DNA of 10,240 bases from Endomicrobium sp. (GCA_031264425.1 JAISDY010000023.1:1-10240); one strand, 5' to 3'. Counted from the stretch's first letter, positions 1 through 6,519 are shown. The notes: generated by a model from the letters alone, not told the origin. Numbers and translations: made by a program.

Positions 1-92
1 AAGACAATCACTGGAATGTTGAAATTGAAAATCTCGCCGCTGGAAGAAGAATTACAATAGAAAATACCAAAAGATATAGGGATCATAGATGA
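1..92 (+). CDS. tsaE: TsaE, tRNA t6A biosynthesis ATPase (3' end only)
   Basis: Only the last 29 codons are in the window, read in the frame beginning at base 3; the gene starts before the left edge. The tail contains WNVEIENLAAGRRITIE followed by a short basic end. This fits the closing beta strands of TsaE, where a Gly-Arg-Arg/Ile-type strand is common, but the P-loop and other diagnostic motifs lie outside the window. The TGA stop overlaps the ATG of the next gene (ATGA at 89-92), and that gene is clearly tsaB. TsaE is the ATPase partner of TsaB and TsaD in forming N6-threonylcarbamoyl-adenosine at tRNA position 37, and tsaE-tsaB adjacency is very common. The call therefore rests partly on context. 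An unrelated upstream gene cannot be fully excluded from so short a piece. Confidence 0.72.
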   Translation, partial: DNHWNVEIENLAAGRRITIENTKRYRDHR

Positions 93-742
93 AAATTTTA
101 GCTGTTGAAACTTCAGGCAAAACATTTAGCGCAGCGTTAAACGAAAACAACATTACCATAGCGTCATGTTATTATGAATACGGACACATACATTCCGAAA
201 TAATTATTCCCGCTGTAGAAAGACTGTTAAAAGATACGCTTATTCCCATTGAAAGCATAGATAAATTTGCCGTGTCCGCAGGTCCCGAAAGTTTTACTGG
301 AATAAGAGTAGGTATGACGGCAATCAAAACATTCGCACAAATATTGAATAAGCCCATAACAGCCATAGACTCTCTGACGATTTTAGAAAATTCCATTATT
401 GAAATAAAAGGAATAAAAATAGTAGCGGCTATAGACGCACTAAGGAATGAGGTTTATGTTAAACAAAAGAATGAAGTTATTATTAAAAACATTGATTTAT
501 TTATAAAAGATTTAAAAAAGTACAAAAATAAAATTCTGGTAATAGGAAATGCGTCGGAAATATACAGAGAAAAATTTGTAAAGAGTTTTGGAGAATACAG
601 CGTTTCCCTGCCTCATATAATGAATATGCCCAAGGCAGAAGTTTTGGCTTCTCTGGCATGCAATCTGCCAAATTCAAATTATACAGATATAAAACCCCTT
701 TACATACGCAGCTCTTGGGCGGAAGAAATAAAGAAAAGGTAG
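89..742 (+). CDS. tsaB: TsaB, tRNA threonylcarbamoyladenosine biosynthesis protein
   Basis: This 217-residue protein is close to the usual TsaB length of about 220-230. TsaB is the ASKHA-fold scaffold that pairs with TsaD and, with TsaE, supports transfer of the threonylcarbamoyl group to A37 of ANN-decoding tRNAs in the cytoplasm. Visible signatures are the N-terminal strand MKILAVETSG, HSEIIIP at 35-41, the hallmark SAGPESFTGIRVG at 63-75 (family form GPGSFTGLRIG), AAIDALRNEVYV at 113-124, and the C-terminal IKPLYIRSSWAEE at 201-213. The second Gly of the GPGSFTG motif is Glu here, a modest variation. The start is supported by AGGG at 78-81, seven bases before the ATG, and by the ATGA overlap with tsaE. 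The gene runs convergently into rsfS. Confidence 0.95.
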   Translation: MKILAVETSGKTFSAALNENNITIASCYYEYGHIHSEIIIPAVERLLKDTLIPIESIDKFAVSAGPESFTGIRVGMTAIKTFAQILNKPITAIDSLTILENSIIEIKGIKIVAAIDALRNEVYVKQKNEVIIKNIDLFIKDLKKYKNKILVIGNASEIYREKFVKSFGEYSVSLPHIMNMPKAEVLASLACNLPNSNYTDIKPLYIRSSWAEEIKKR

Positions 743-791
743 AAGATATTATCTTTAAGACCTTTACTTTGATTAAATTTTTATGCTTATA

Positions 792-1370
792 CTATTTTTT
801 CTTCCTTGAAACTTTTTTAGATGTCTTTCTAATAATCTTTTTAGATCCTGTTTTTTTAGCTTTTTTAACAATTTTTTTGGCAAACTTTGATTTCACAATT
901 TTCTTTACGCTTTTTTTTGCAGGTTTCTTAGTGACTTTTTTGGCTTTTTTACTGATCTTAGCTTTGGACTTAATTGTTTTCTTTTTCTTTAGTTCAGGCG
1001 CTTTTATTTGCTCTTTTGCGTTTATATTTATAATTTTAGCTTCACGCCATACGCTTTCAAGATTATAAGAAGATCTTACTTGCGGAGACATAACGTGAAC
1101 AACCAGCCCTCCGTAATCTATAACTCTCCAAGTGGATGAAGATATGCCTTCTCTCCTAACTGGAATTACAGCGTCTTCATATTTAAAAGTCTTTTCAATA
1201 TCTCCAGAAATTGCGTTTATTTGTGGTGCGGACTCTGCAGTCGTTACAACAAAATAATTTGCTATTGTCGTTAGATCTTTGACATCTAAAATAACTGTGT
1301 CTATAGCTTTTTTATCGTCTGCTATTTTAGCGGCTTTCACTGCCAATTTAAAAAAATCAATGTTTACCAT
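792..1370 (-). CDS. rsfS: Ribosomal silencing factor RsfS with Lys-rich C-terminal tail
   Basis: RsfS binds ribosomal protein L14 (uL14) on the large subunit and blocks subunit joining when nutrients are short. The chosen ATG gives 192 residues. GGGG at 1377-1380 lies six bases upstream, whereas an ATG at 1376 abuts the GGGG and a longer start at 1430 has no support. Residues 1-118 are the standard domain: IANYFVVTTAESAPQINAI at 36-54 (the usual DYF is NYF here) and WRVIDYGGLVVHVM, then SSYNLESVWREA, at 81-111. Typical RsfS proteins stop near 105-120 residues. This one continues for about 70 more, where 33 Lys and 2 Arg fill about half the positions from residue 124 on, in short KKAKK/TKKPAKK-type units like a histone H1 tail. 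The start overlaps the upstream LCP-like gene by 14 bases. The core call is firm; the role of the tail is unknown. Confidence 0.93.
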   Translation of the reverse strand: MVNIDFFKLAVKAAKIADDKKAIDTVILDVKDLTTIANYFVVTTAESAPQINAISGDIEKTFKYEDAVIPVRREGISSSTWRVIDYGGLVVHVMSPQVRSSYNLESVWREAKIININAKEQIKAPELKKKKTIKSKAKISKKAKKVTKKPAKKSVKKIVKSKFAKKIVKKAKKTGSKKIIRKTSKKVSRKKK

Positions 1371-2448
1371 TAGCATCCCCTTTTTTATCAAGACTATCGT
1401 AAATCTTGCAATCTTTTCCGATAAACACATTTATGTCAGCATAAACGCTTGAATTATAAGAAACTATTATCTTCCCTGCGCCTAAAATCTCAGCTATCTT
1501 TAATGCCTGTGTAAAATTTCCTCTATAATCCTTTATTAGAGTTGTATCGTACACAATAGGAAAACTCCCCCAATCCAAAACGTCAAACTTATTTGCTCTT
1601 AAAAGCCATGTTATTTTTTCAGCCATACGAGGTTGTCTTGAAGCGTTTTTTATATCAATTGCAACACTCTTTTTATTTATATCCGTATTGTTATAATATA
1701 TTTTATCCAAGAACTCTTCAATATCTGGTTTGTTAGGCTCAATTCGCATTCTTCCATGTTTTACAGGCATGTCACAAAACATAACTATAGATCTCTGTTT
1801 CTTTATTCTAAAAATCAACGTAATTAACGATATTTTCGGAATATTCGTATTTATATATTTATAATTTTTTTGAATTTTAAAAAATCTATAAGGGAGTAAA
1901 TATAAAACTCGCTCTATTGTTTCTAAACAATTCAACAGCTCTAAATCTTTATTTTCAAACTCAGTTACGGCTAATAGGGATTTAATGTTTTTATCGCTAC
2001 CAAACATATCGTTAAACGTTTTAAAGCTCATATTAATATAAAAATCTGATGAAGCGGCATTGCCGATGACTTCATACAAATCCAAATAAAATCTATCTAC
2101 GGCACTGCCTAAACCTTTTTTTGAATTTTCATAAAATAGAGTTTTTAAACTTCTAGCTCTTTTCTTTTTCTTAAATACAACGGCTTCAGTATTCACACTT
2201 AAAACTTTTAATAATTTGTTTTTAGAGTCGTATATAATTTGATATGAGTCAAAACGGTCTGCAAACATGCCGTCTGAATCATACAACAAAACTGAAAAAG
2301 AGAATCTGCCATTATTTTTAATTTTTCTAAATACTACATCGCGTTTATATATGTAGATGTACACCGCATATAATGTAACAAAAACAGCCAAAAATAGACA
2401 AATACTAACAACTTTTATTTTACTAGTTCTTTTTAACGTTTGAAACAT
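1357..2448 (-). CDS. LCP/LytR_C-like membrane-anchored envelope protein, catalytic site apparently degenerate
   Basis: This 363-residue protein has a short basic N-terminus and one membrane segment at about 12-34, so most of it should face the periplasm. Residues about 261-349 (SVAIDIKNASRQPRMAEKI through ADINVFIGKD) match the LytR C-terminal domain pattern: a beta strand, an N-x-[ST]-type turn, a Leu-rich helix, and a final Asp-to-Gly-Lys-Asp strand. Residues about 50-250 read like a divergent LytR-CpsA-Psr domain. RFDSYQIIYDSKNKLLKVLS at 65-84 aligns with the family RSDTIMLV...VLSIPRDT stretch, but the Pro-Arg-Asp-Thr position is replaced by Asn-Thr-Glu-Ala (86-89). LCP enzymes transfer glycopolymers from lipid carriers to peptidoglycan; loss of this Arg suggests a non-catalytic or altered protein. 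The ATG at 2448 overlaps yqeK by 26 bases and follows a weak GGA. The nadD-yqeK-LytR-rsfS order is familiar in other phyla and supports the family call. Confidence 0.72.
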   Translation of the reverse strand: MFQTLKRTSKIKVVSICLFLAVFVTLYAVYIYIYKRDVVFRKIKNNGRFSFSVLLYDSDGMFADRFDSYQIIYDSKNKLLKVLSVNTEAVVFKKKKRARSLKTLFYENSKKGLGSAVDRFYLDLYEVIGNAASSDFYINMSFKTFNDMFGSDKNIKSLLAVTEFENKDLELLNCLETIERVLYLLPYRFFKIQKNYKYINTNIPKISLITLIFRIKKQRSIVMFCDMPVKHGRMRIEPNKPDIEEFLDKIYYNNTDINKKSVAIDIKNASRQPRMAEKITWLLRANKFDVLDWGSFPIVYDTTLIKDYRGNFTQALKIAEILGAGKIIVSYNSSVYADINVFIGKDCKIYDSLDKKGDANGKH

Positions 2449-3013
2449 ACCAATTCCACGTATCTATAGTTTGAGGACAAAGCCAACCGCTACTGCGGAT
2501 AACATAGGCTATTTTCTGCACAAGCACCTCAAAAAAAGCCTTGTTCAAATCTTCTTTTGCCAATTTTCTTAAATCTCCGGCATGTTTCCATTTTCTGTCA
2601 TGTGAAATAGAATCCGACACAAAAATTAAGCGTTCCAAAATGCTCATATTTTCTCTGCCAAGCGTATGATACTTTATAGCTTTTAAAAGAGACTCGTCTT
2701 TTATTTTAAAATATTCCCGCGCAATTATTTCACCAGCAAATGAATGAAGAAGATGCGGAGAATTAGCGGATATTTCTTTAAAATATTTAAAATTTTTTTT
2801 ACGATTTTTAAAGAATTTTACCAATTCTTTGTCTGTCATGGATTTTGCGCAATCATGCAAAAGTCCTGCAAGCCATGCCTTTAGGGCATTAACGCCATTT
2901 TTTTCTGCAAGCGAAACCGCAAGATTTGCAACATTGTAAGAGTGCTCTAAGCGTTTGGGGTTTAGATGCAAAGATAAATATTCAAAAATCTCTTCATCAA
3001 TATCTGTGTTCAT
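2423..3013 (-). CDS. yqeK: YqeK-type HD-domain hydrolase (symmetrical Ap4A hydrolase)
   Basis: This is a 196-residue HD-superfamily metal-dependent phosphohydrolase. The YqeK family splits diadenosine tetraphosphate symmetrically into two ADP. The metal and active-site pattern is visible in order: RLEHSYNVA with His24, AGLLHDCAK with the His53-Asp54 pair, HLLHSFAGEIIA with His87 and His90, IKYHTLGRENMS with His116, and FVSDSIS with Asp134. All of these are expected for YqeK. The ATG at 3013 overlaps the nadD stop as ATGA, and a GGAG lies nine bases upstream. Position directly after nadD is the conserved arrangement for this family, and some bacteria carry the two as one fusion. The length is normal and nothing appears broken. 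Confidence 0.93.
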   Translation of the reverse strand: MNTDIDEEIFEYLSLHLNPKRLEHSYNVANLAVSLAEKNGVNALKAWLAGLLHDCAKSMTDKELVKFFKNRKKNFKYFKEISANSPHLLHSFAGEIIAREYFKIKDESLLKAIKYHTLGRENMSILERLIFVSDSISHDRKWKHAGDLRKLAKEDLNKAFFEVLVQKIAYVIRSSGWLCPQTIDTWNWYVSNVKKN

Positions 3014-3588
3014 TTGTAGAGTCTCCGCTTAACAATATAACTATAAACTTTTTTATCTAGGAACAACTCAGATTTTTTAGAGCCTTCTTTTATCATTTGT
3101 CTTATTTCAGTGGATGAAATATCTTCAGTTTCATTTTGAGCAAATATACATCTGTCCAAATATTTTGTGTCTTTTTTTATTTTTATGCCGGGTCTTTTAA
3201 CGACCATAAACCTATAACGGCTTACTAAATAATCTATATTTTTCCAAGTAGGCAATTCTAAAAGAGAATCTGAACCTATAATCATATATATTTCATCTTC
3301 TGGATACAAACTTTGAAAATAATCTAACGTTTGGTATGAATAGACCACTTTCTTTTTTAAAACTTCGTACAAACTTATTTCAATTTGTGGCAAACCTTCG
3401 GTAGCAATCTTCAACATTGCAATTCTGTTATCAATACTTGCGTACTGTTTACTCTTATGCGGAGGAGCGTAGGCTATGACAAAAATAACTTTCTTGAAGT
3501 CGCAAGACTCTAAAGCAAATTTTACAAGCTGAATGTGCGACTTATGGACAGGATCAAAAGAACCGCCAAAAATGGCTATTTTACTCAT
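3010..3588 (-). CDS. nadD: Nicotinate-nucleotide adenylyltransferase NadD
   Basis: NadD joins nicotinic acid mononucleotide and ATP to give deamido-NAD and pyrophosphate, the penultimate step of NAD synthesis in the cytoplasm. The 192-residue product has the nucleotidyltransferase signature GGSFDPVHKSH at 8-18, APPHK at 41-45, GSDSLLELPTWK at 105-116 and the C-terminal ISSTEIR at 157-163. Together these distinguish NadD from the related PPAT (CoaD). In the HxGH part of the first motif the Gly is Ser (H15-K-S-H18); both histidines are kept, so activity is expected. A strong AGGAAG sits about six bases before the ATG. The first eight bases overlap the end of the upstream TPR/SH3 gene, and the stop overlaps yqeK as ATGA. 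Confidence 0.96.
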   Translation of the reverse strand: MSKIAIFGGSFDPVHKSHIQLVKFALESCDFKKVIFVIAYAPPHKSKQYASIDNRIAMLKIATEGLPQIEISLYEVLKKKVVYSYQTLDYFQSLYPEDEIYMIIGSDSLLELPTWKNIDYLVSRYRFMVVKRPGIKIKKDTKYLDRCIFAQNETEDISSTEIRQMIKEGSKKSELFLDKKVYSYIVKRRLYK

Positions 3589-4321
3589 TTATACTTCCTA
3601 TATTTTTTGCTTCTATCCAACCAGAAACGTTCTCATCTTTTGAATGTACATTTATATTTATCCAATCTTCGCTTTCTGAAACTATATTGACAACTTTGCC
3701 TTCGGAAAGTCTAAAAATCTCTGGGTTATTTTCTCCCGATCCGCTCCTTATAACCGACGACGACAAGACAACAGCTTTTTTAACCGAAAATTCGTCGCAG
3801 CCTTTTAAAACAAAAAGCGGCAGGCATATAATCAAAAAAAATGTAAATAAAACAACAATTCTTTTAAGAGACGAATTCCTTTTTAAAAGAAATAAAGAAA
3901 AAGATAACAAAAATAAAATTATAAAAATTGATAAAGCTATTGTTATCTCATTTAAAGAAAAATGTTTCAAAAGAATGTCTTGAATATTTTGATCTCTTGT
4001 TTGTCCCGCCTCAGCATGCAAAAACCGCATGTTTTCTTCTATATCTTTATCCCAAGGATCAAGCTTTGAAGCTTTTTCTATGTTTAAGATTGCTTTGCCA
4101 ATATTGCCAGCTCTGTAATATGCGTTTGAAAGATTGTAATAAACATAAGGATTTTTTAATTTTTCTATTTGTATAAGACTTTCATATATTTCAATGGTCT
4201 TGAGAAAATCTCCTTTTTTAAAGCTGTTTTCGGCATTATCTATCTGAGTTTGATGTATGTTTTTGGCAAAACAAACGCCACAAATCAAACAAACAGTAAA
4301 AATCAGTATAAATTTTCTCAT
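3581..4321 (-). CDS. BatE-like TPR and SH3-domain membrane protein
   Basis: The chosen ATG gives 246 residues, preceded by GGA seven bases upstream and opening directly on a signal peptide (MRKFILIFTVCLICGVCFA, likely cleavage near Ala19). An in-frame ATG at 4354 would put 11 extra residues before it. TPR repeats occupy about 25-100, including YYNLSNAYYRAGNIGKAIL and KLDPWDKDIEENMRF, which is the typical BatE/BatD wording. Two membrane helices follow at about 124-147 and 155-173, then an SH3-like domain at about 178-242 with VIRSGSGENN and a closing VSGWIEAKNIG. This order (signal, TPR, two helices, SH3) is that of BatE proteins of Bacteroides aerotolerance-type operons. No MoxR, BatA, BatB or BatD gene is in the window, so any partnership is inference. 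It is the first gene after the rho terminator and overlaps nadD by eight bases. Confidence 0.78.
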   Translation of the reverse strand: MRKFILIFTVCLICGVCFAKNIHQTQIDNAENSFKKGDFLKTIEIYESLIQIEKLKNPYVYYNLSNAYYRAGNIGKAILNIEKASKLDPWDKDIEENMRFLHAEAGQTRDQNIQDILLKHFSLNEITIALSIFIILFLLSFSLFLLKRNSSLKRIVVLFTFFLIICLPLFVLKGCDEFSVKKAVVLSSSVIRSGSGENNPEIFRLSEGKVVNIVSESEDWININVHSKDENVSGWIEAKNIGSINE

Positions 4322-4340
4322 AGTTATTCCATAAAGAATG

Positions 4341-4355
4341 CGTGTGAAATACACG
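4341..4355. repeat. Short inverted repeat upstream of the BatE-like gene
   Basis: The sequence CGTGTGAAATACACG has 5-base perfect arms (CGTGT/ACACG) around a 5-base centre. It lies 19 bases before the chosen start of the TPR/SH3 gene, in the gap after the rho terminator, where a promoter or operator for the downstream five-gene group would be expected. A similar GTGTATCACAC occurs at 4434-4444, before the terminator stem. No clear -35/-10 pair was seen nearby. It may be an operator half-site arrangement or chance. Confidence 0.25.
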
Positions 4356-4386
4356 ACAAATTTTTATCATTTTCCGTTCAAAATAG

Positions 4387-4421
4387 CATAAAAAGCGACG
4401 GCAAAAATCTCTGCCGACACT
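4387..4421 (-). terminator. Intrinsic terminator downstream of rho
   Basis: Read on the minus strand, AGTGTCGGCA pairs with TGCCGTCGCT around an 8-base loop. This gives ten stacked positions with one U-G wobble and one U-U mismatch, including a G+C-rich CGGCA/TGCCG core. A run of five T follows at once. The hairpin begins 31 bases after the rho stop and ends 65 bases before the BatE-like start, so it would separate rho from the nadD group. The stem and tract were paired by eye; no folding energy was computed. Confidence 0.8.
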
Positions 4422-4451
4422 CTTTAAAGTAATGTGTATCACACTAAATCT

Positions 4452-5741
4452 TTACAAGCCTTCCATACTTGAAAGCTCCATTTGTTTCAAGAAATCTTTA
4501 TTAGACTTTGAATTTAAAAGCCTTTTTCTTAATTCTTCCATAACTTCTATGGAATTCATTGAATTCATCCATTTTCTGAGTATCCACATTTTATTTTTTT
4601 CGTCTTCATTTAAAAGAAGATCTTCTTTTCTAGTCCCTGAACGCAAGAGATCTATAGCGGGAAACACTCTTCTATCGGCAAGCTTTCTGTCAAGATAAAT
4701 TTCACAATTACCAGTACCTTTAAATTCTTCAAATATAACGTCGTCCATTCGGCTACCAGTTTCCACAAGAGCGGTACCTATTATCGTTAAGCTGCCGCCC
4801 TCCTCAATGTTTCTTGCCGCGCCAAAAAATCTTTTTGGTCTCTGCAAAGCGTTTGAGTCTAATCCTCCTGAAAGAACCCTTCCGCTTGAAGGCATAGCCG
4901 TATTATAAGCTCTGGCAAGTCTGGTAATAGAATCCAAAAGAACCACAACATCTTTGCCGTTTTCAACCATTCTTTTGGCTTTTTCTATAACCATCTCAGA
5001 AACCTGTATGTGCCTGTCTGATGGCTCGTCAAAAGTTGAAGAGATAACCTCACCCTTTACAGAGCGTTGCATGTCGGTAACTTCTTCGGGTCTCTCGTCA
5101 ATAAGCAACACCATAAGCACTATATCTGGATTATTTTCAGTAATCGCATTCGCTATTTTCTGCAAGAGTACAGTTTTACCATTCCTTGGAGCGGAATTAA
5201 CAAGCACTCTCTGACCTTTTCCTATGGGTATCAGCATGTCAATAACTCTTGTGGATACTTCTTCTTTTTTTGTTTCAAGAACAATCTTCTCATTAGGATA
5301 TAAAGGTGTCAAATTATCAAATAAAGCCCTATCCCTTATACCTTCCAAATTCTCTTGCCCGTTGATTGATTTAACTTGAAGCAAAGCAAAATACCTTTCC
5401 GACTGAGCCTGCGGAGGGCGAACATATCCGGCTACAGTATCGCCTTTTCTCAAAGCAAATTTCTTTATCTGAGACGGAGAAATATAAATATCATCCGGAC
5501 CCGGCAGATAGTTATAGTCTGGAGATCTCAAAAATCCAAATCCATCAGGTAAAATTTCTAAAACGCCTTCATCATAAACTAGTTTATTTTCTTTTGACTG
5601 TGCCTCAAAAATTTTAGCTATCAATTCCTGTTTTCTTAAACCTGCAACACCGTCAAGTTTAAGCTTTTTTGCCGTCTCTATCAGCTCTGTCATTGTTAGC
5701 TTAGACAAAACTGACATGTTCATAGATTTATCTTTTTCCAT
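4452..5741 (-). CDS. rho: Transcription termination factor Rho
   Basis: Rho is the hexameric RNA-dependent ATPase that loads on C-rich unstructured RNA and pulls transcripts from RNA polymerase. The chosen start gives 429 residues, near the 419 of the E. coli protein. AGGAGG at 5748-5753 is six bases upstream of the ATG; a longer in-frame start at 5768 would read through that site. Residues about 10-47 form the Rho N-terminal helical domain, about 57-125 the cold-shock-like primary RNA site ([15 protein letters not shown]), and the rest the RecA-type motor. Walker A reads APRNGKT at 184-190 (E. coli PKAGKT) and Walker B VVVLLD at 265-270. The Q-loop/R-loop stretch around 288-311 ([20 protein letters not shown]) and EEFKGTGN at 338-345 are strongly conserved. 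The large acidic or basic insertions seen in some phyla are absent. It stands alone between a 181-bp leader gap and an intrinsic terminator. Confidence 0.98.
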   Translation of the reverse strand: MEKDKSMNMSVLSKLTMTELIETAKKLKLDGVAGLRKQELIAKIFEAQSKENKLVYDEGVLEILPDGFGFLRSPDYNYLPGPDDIYISPSQIKKFALRKGDTVAGYVRPPQAQSERYFALLQVKSINGQENLEGIRDRALFDNLTPLYPNEKIVLETKKEEVSTRVIDMLIPIGKGQRVLVNSAPRNGKTVLLQKIANAITENNPDIVLMVLLIDERPEEVTDMQRSVKGEVISSTFDEPSDRHIQVSEMVIEKAKRMVENGKDVVVLLDSITRLARAYNTAMPSSGRVLSGGLDSNALQRPKRFFGAARNIEEGGSLTIIGTALVETGSRMDDVIFEEFKGTGNCEIYLDRKLADRRVFPAIDLLRSGTRKEDLLLNEDEKNKMWILRKWMNSMNSIEVMEELRKRLLNSKSNKDFLKQMELSSMEGL

Positions 5742-5743
5742 TA

Positions 5744-5759
5744 ACTCCCTCCTCGGAGT
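5744..5759 (-). promoter_or_regulatory. Hairpin in the rho leader enclosing the Shine-Dalgarno
   Basis: On the minus strand ACTCC (5759-5755) can pair with GGAGT (5748-5744), leaving GAGGAG in the loop. Part of the AGGAGG Shine-Dalgarno of rho is thus in the loop and part in the stem; a flanking G-U pair could add one more step. ACTCC resembles the ribosomal anti-Shine-Dalgarno, so such a hairpin could tune initiation. The stem is only five pairs and may be a by-product of a purine-rich binding site. Confidence 0.3.
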
Positions 5760-5792
5760 CCAAAACACTATACAACAAATTAATTAAAAGAG

Positions 5793-5806
5793 AATTGTAA
5801 ACAATT
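5793..5806. repeat. Palindrome in the rho upstream region (candidate operator)
   Basis: AATTGTAAACAATT has perfect 6-base arms around a central AA. It lies 52 bases before the rho start and just upstream of the possible -10 element at 5767-5772, where a regulator could bind. In DNA this rich in A and T a 6-base palindrome can easily arise by chance, and no regulator gene is in the window. Confidence 0.25.
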
Positions 5807-5922
5807 TTAAAGAATAGCGTAGTTTGAGTTCCATTAACTACCATTAATTTGATTTATTTAGCTTGTTATTTTTGGCTTGTGAAAAGATATTAGTACAATA
5901 ACAACGTGATGGAATATTATCA

Positions 5923-6519
5923 TTATTTAAAATTAGATGTCAATAATCCATATATGTTTTCTATTTTTTTTTTCAGAGAACTTTTAGAACCCGAGTTATC
6001 CACCACAAAATCGGAAAGTTTAATTTTTTCTTCCATAGGCATTTGGGAAGCTACCCTTTTTTTTATTTCATCATCGTTTAATCCGTCGCGATGCGCCAAA
6101 CGTTCAACTTGAATATCATAAGGAATCTTAATCGTAACAATTTTATCGCAAACTTTGTCTAAGCCTGTCTCAAAAAGAAGAGGAGCGTTGACAACTATAA
6201 CTTTTTTCCTCGCAATTTCTTTTGAAATGATTTCGTTTATACGAGAAATTATACGACTATGAAGAATTTCCTCAACTTTCAACTTGGAACTAACATCGGA
6301 AAAAATTATGTTAGCGAGCTTTTTCCTGTTTAAAGTCCCCTCTACAGATAAAATATCGTCTCCGAAAACCTTCGCAATCTCTCGCAAAGCAGGCTTGTCT
6401 TTGCAAGTAAGCTCTTTTGCAACAGCGTCTGCATCTATACAAAACGCGCCTAACTCCTCAAAATATTTAGCACTTTCGCTTTTGCCGGAAGCAATGCCAC
6501 CTGTCAAACCTATTATCAT
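5923..6519 (-). CDS. coaE: Dephospho-CoA kinase CoaE
   Basis: CoaE phosphorylates the 3'-hydroxyl of dephospho-CoA with ATP, the last step of coenzyme A synthesis. The 198-residue product starts with the P-loop GLTGGIASGKS at 4-14, which is why the ATG at 6519 is preferred over an in-frame TTG at 6540 that only adds MGRDEKD. Further family features are CIDADAVAKEL at 27-37, the substrate strand VVNAPLLFETGL at 109-120, the lid-region arginine-rich stretch RLAHRDGLNDDEIKKRVASQM at 140-160, and the end strand DFVVDNSG at 170-177. The ATG overlaps the polA stop (ATGA), and the nearest purine run AAGG is only two bases away, so coupling to polA translation is likely. The polA-coaE order is seen in many bacteria. 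Confidence 0.96.
   Translation of the reverse strand: MIIGLTGGIASGKSESAKYFEELGAFCIDADAVAKELTCKDKPALREIAKVFGDDILSVEGTLNRKKLANIIFSDVSSKLKVEEILHSRIISRINEIISKEIARKKVIVVNAPLLFETGLDKVCDKIVTIKIPYDIQVERLAHRDGLNDDEIKKRVASQMPMEEKIKLSDFVVDNSGSKSSLKKKIENIYGLLTSNFK

Larger units (their letters stand above)
5742..5922. other. Intergenic gap between coaE and rho
   Basis: This 181-bp A+T-rich gap contains no plausible gene and presumably holds the rho promoter and leader. On the minus strand TATAGT at 5772-5767 resembles a -10 box, but no good -35 lies at the right distance. Separate small repeats are visible: AATTGT-AA-ACAATT at 5793-5806, CCATTAA twice ten bases apart (5831 and 5841), and an 8-base inverted pair TTGTTATT (5863-5870) with AATAACAA (5897-5904). 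The last pair has a 26-base loop and no T-run after it, so it is not a convincing terminator for coaE. The function of these repeats is unknown. Confidence 0.45.

Noticed and set aside
792..1000. Runs of T and near-repeats in the tail region as a DNA repeat array or CRISPR
   Set aside because: The units are irregular, of varying length, and fully explained by Lys codons in the rsfS frame. There are no spacers or fixed repeats.
658..1068. A 136-residue plus-strand reading frame very rich in Phe, Leu and Ile, looking like a membrane protein
   Set aside because: It is the complement of the Lys-rich rsfS tail (AAA/AAG read backward gives TTT/CTT) and also overlaps the tsaB end. It has no separate support.
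1371..1430. A longer rsfS start at 1430 or an ATG at 1376
   Set aside because: The 1430 start adds 20 residues unlike RsfS and reaches far into the upstream gene. The 1376 ATG directly abuts GGGG, while the ATG at 1370 has six-base spacing.
4236..4442. A 68-residue minus-strand reading frame across the rho terminator and BatE-like signal peptide
   Set aside because: It is out of frame with the signal peptide, contains the terminator stem, and has no ribosome site or recognisable family.
5742..5768. A longer rho start adding MFWTPRREL
   Set aside because: The codons would be made from the Shine-Dalgarno region itself (AGGAGG at 5748-5753), which serves the ATG at 5741 with ideal spacing.
5858..5910. 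The inverted pair TTGTTATT/AATAACAA as a coaE terminator
   Set aside because: The loop is 26 bases, the stem is almost all A-T, and no T-run follows on the minus strand.
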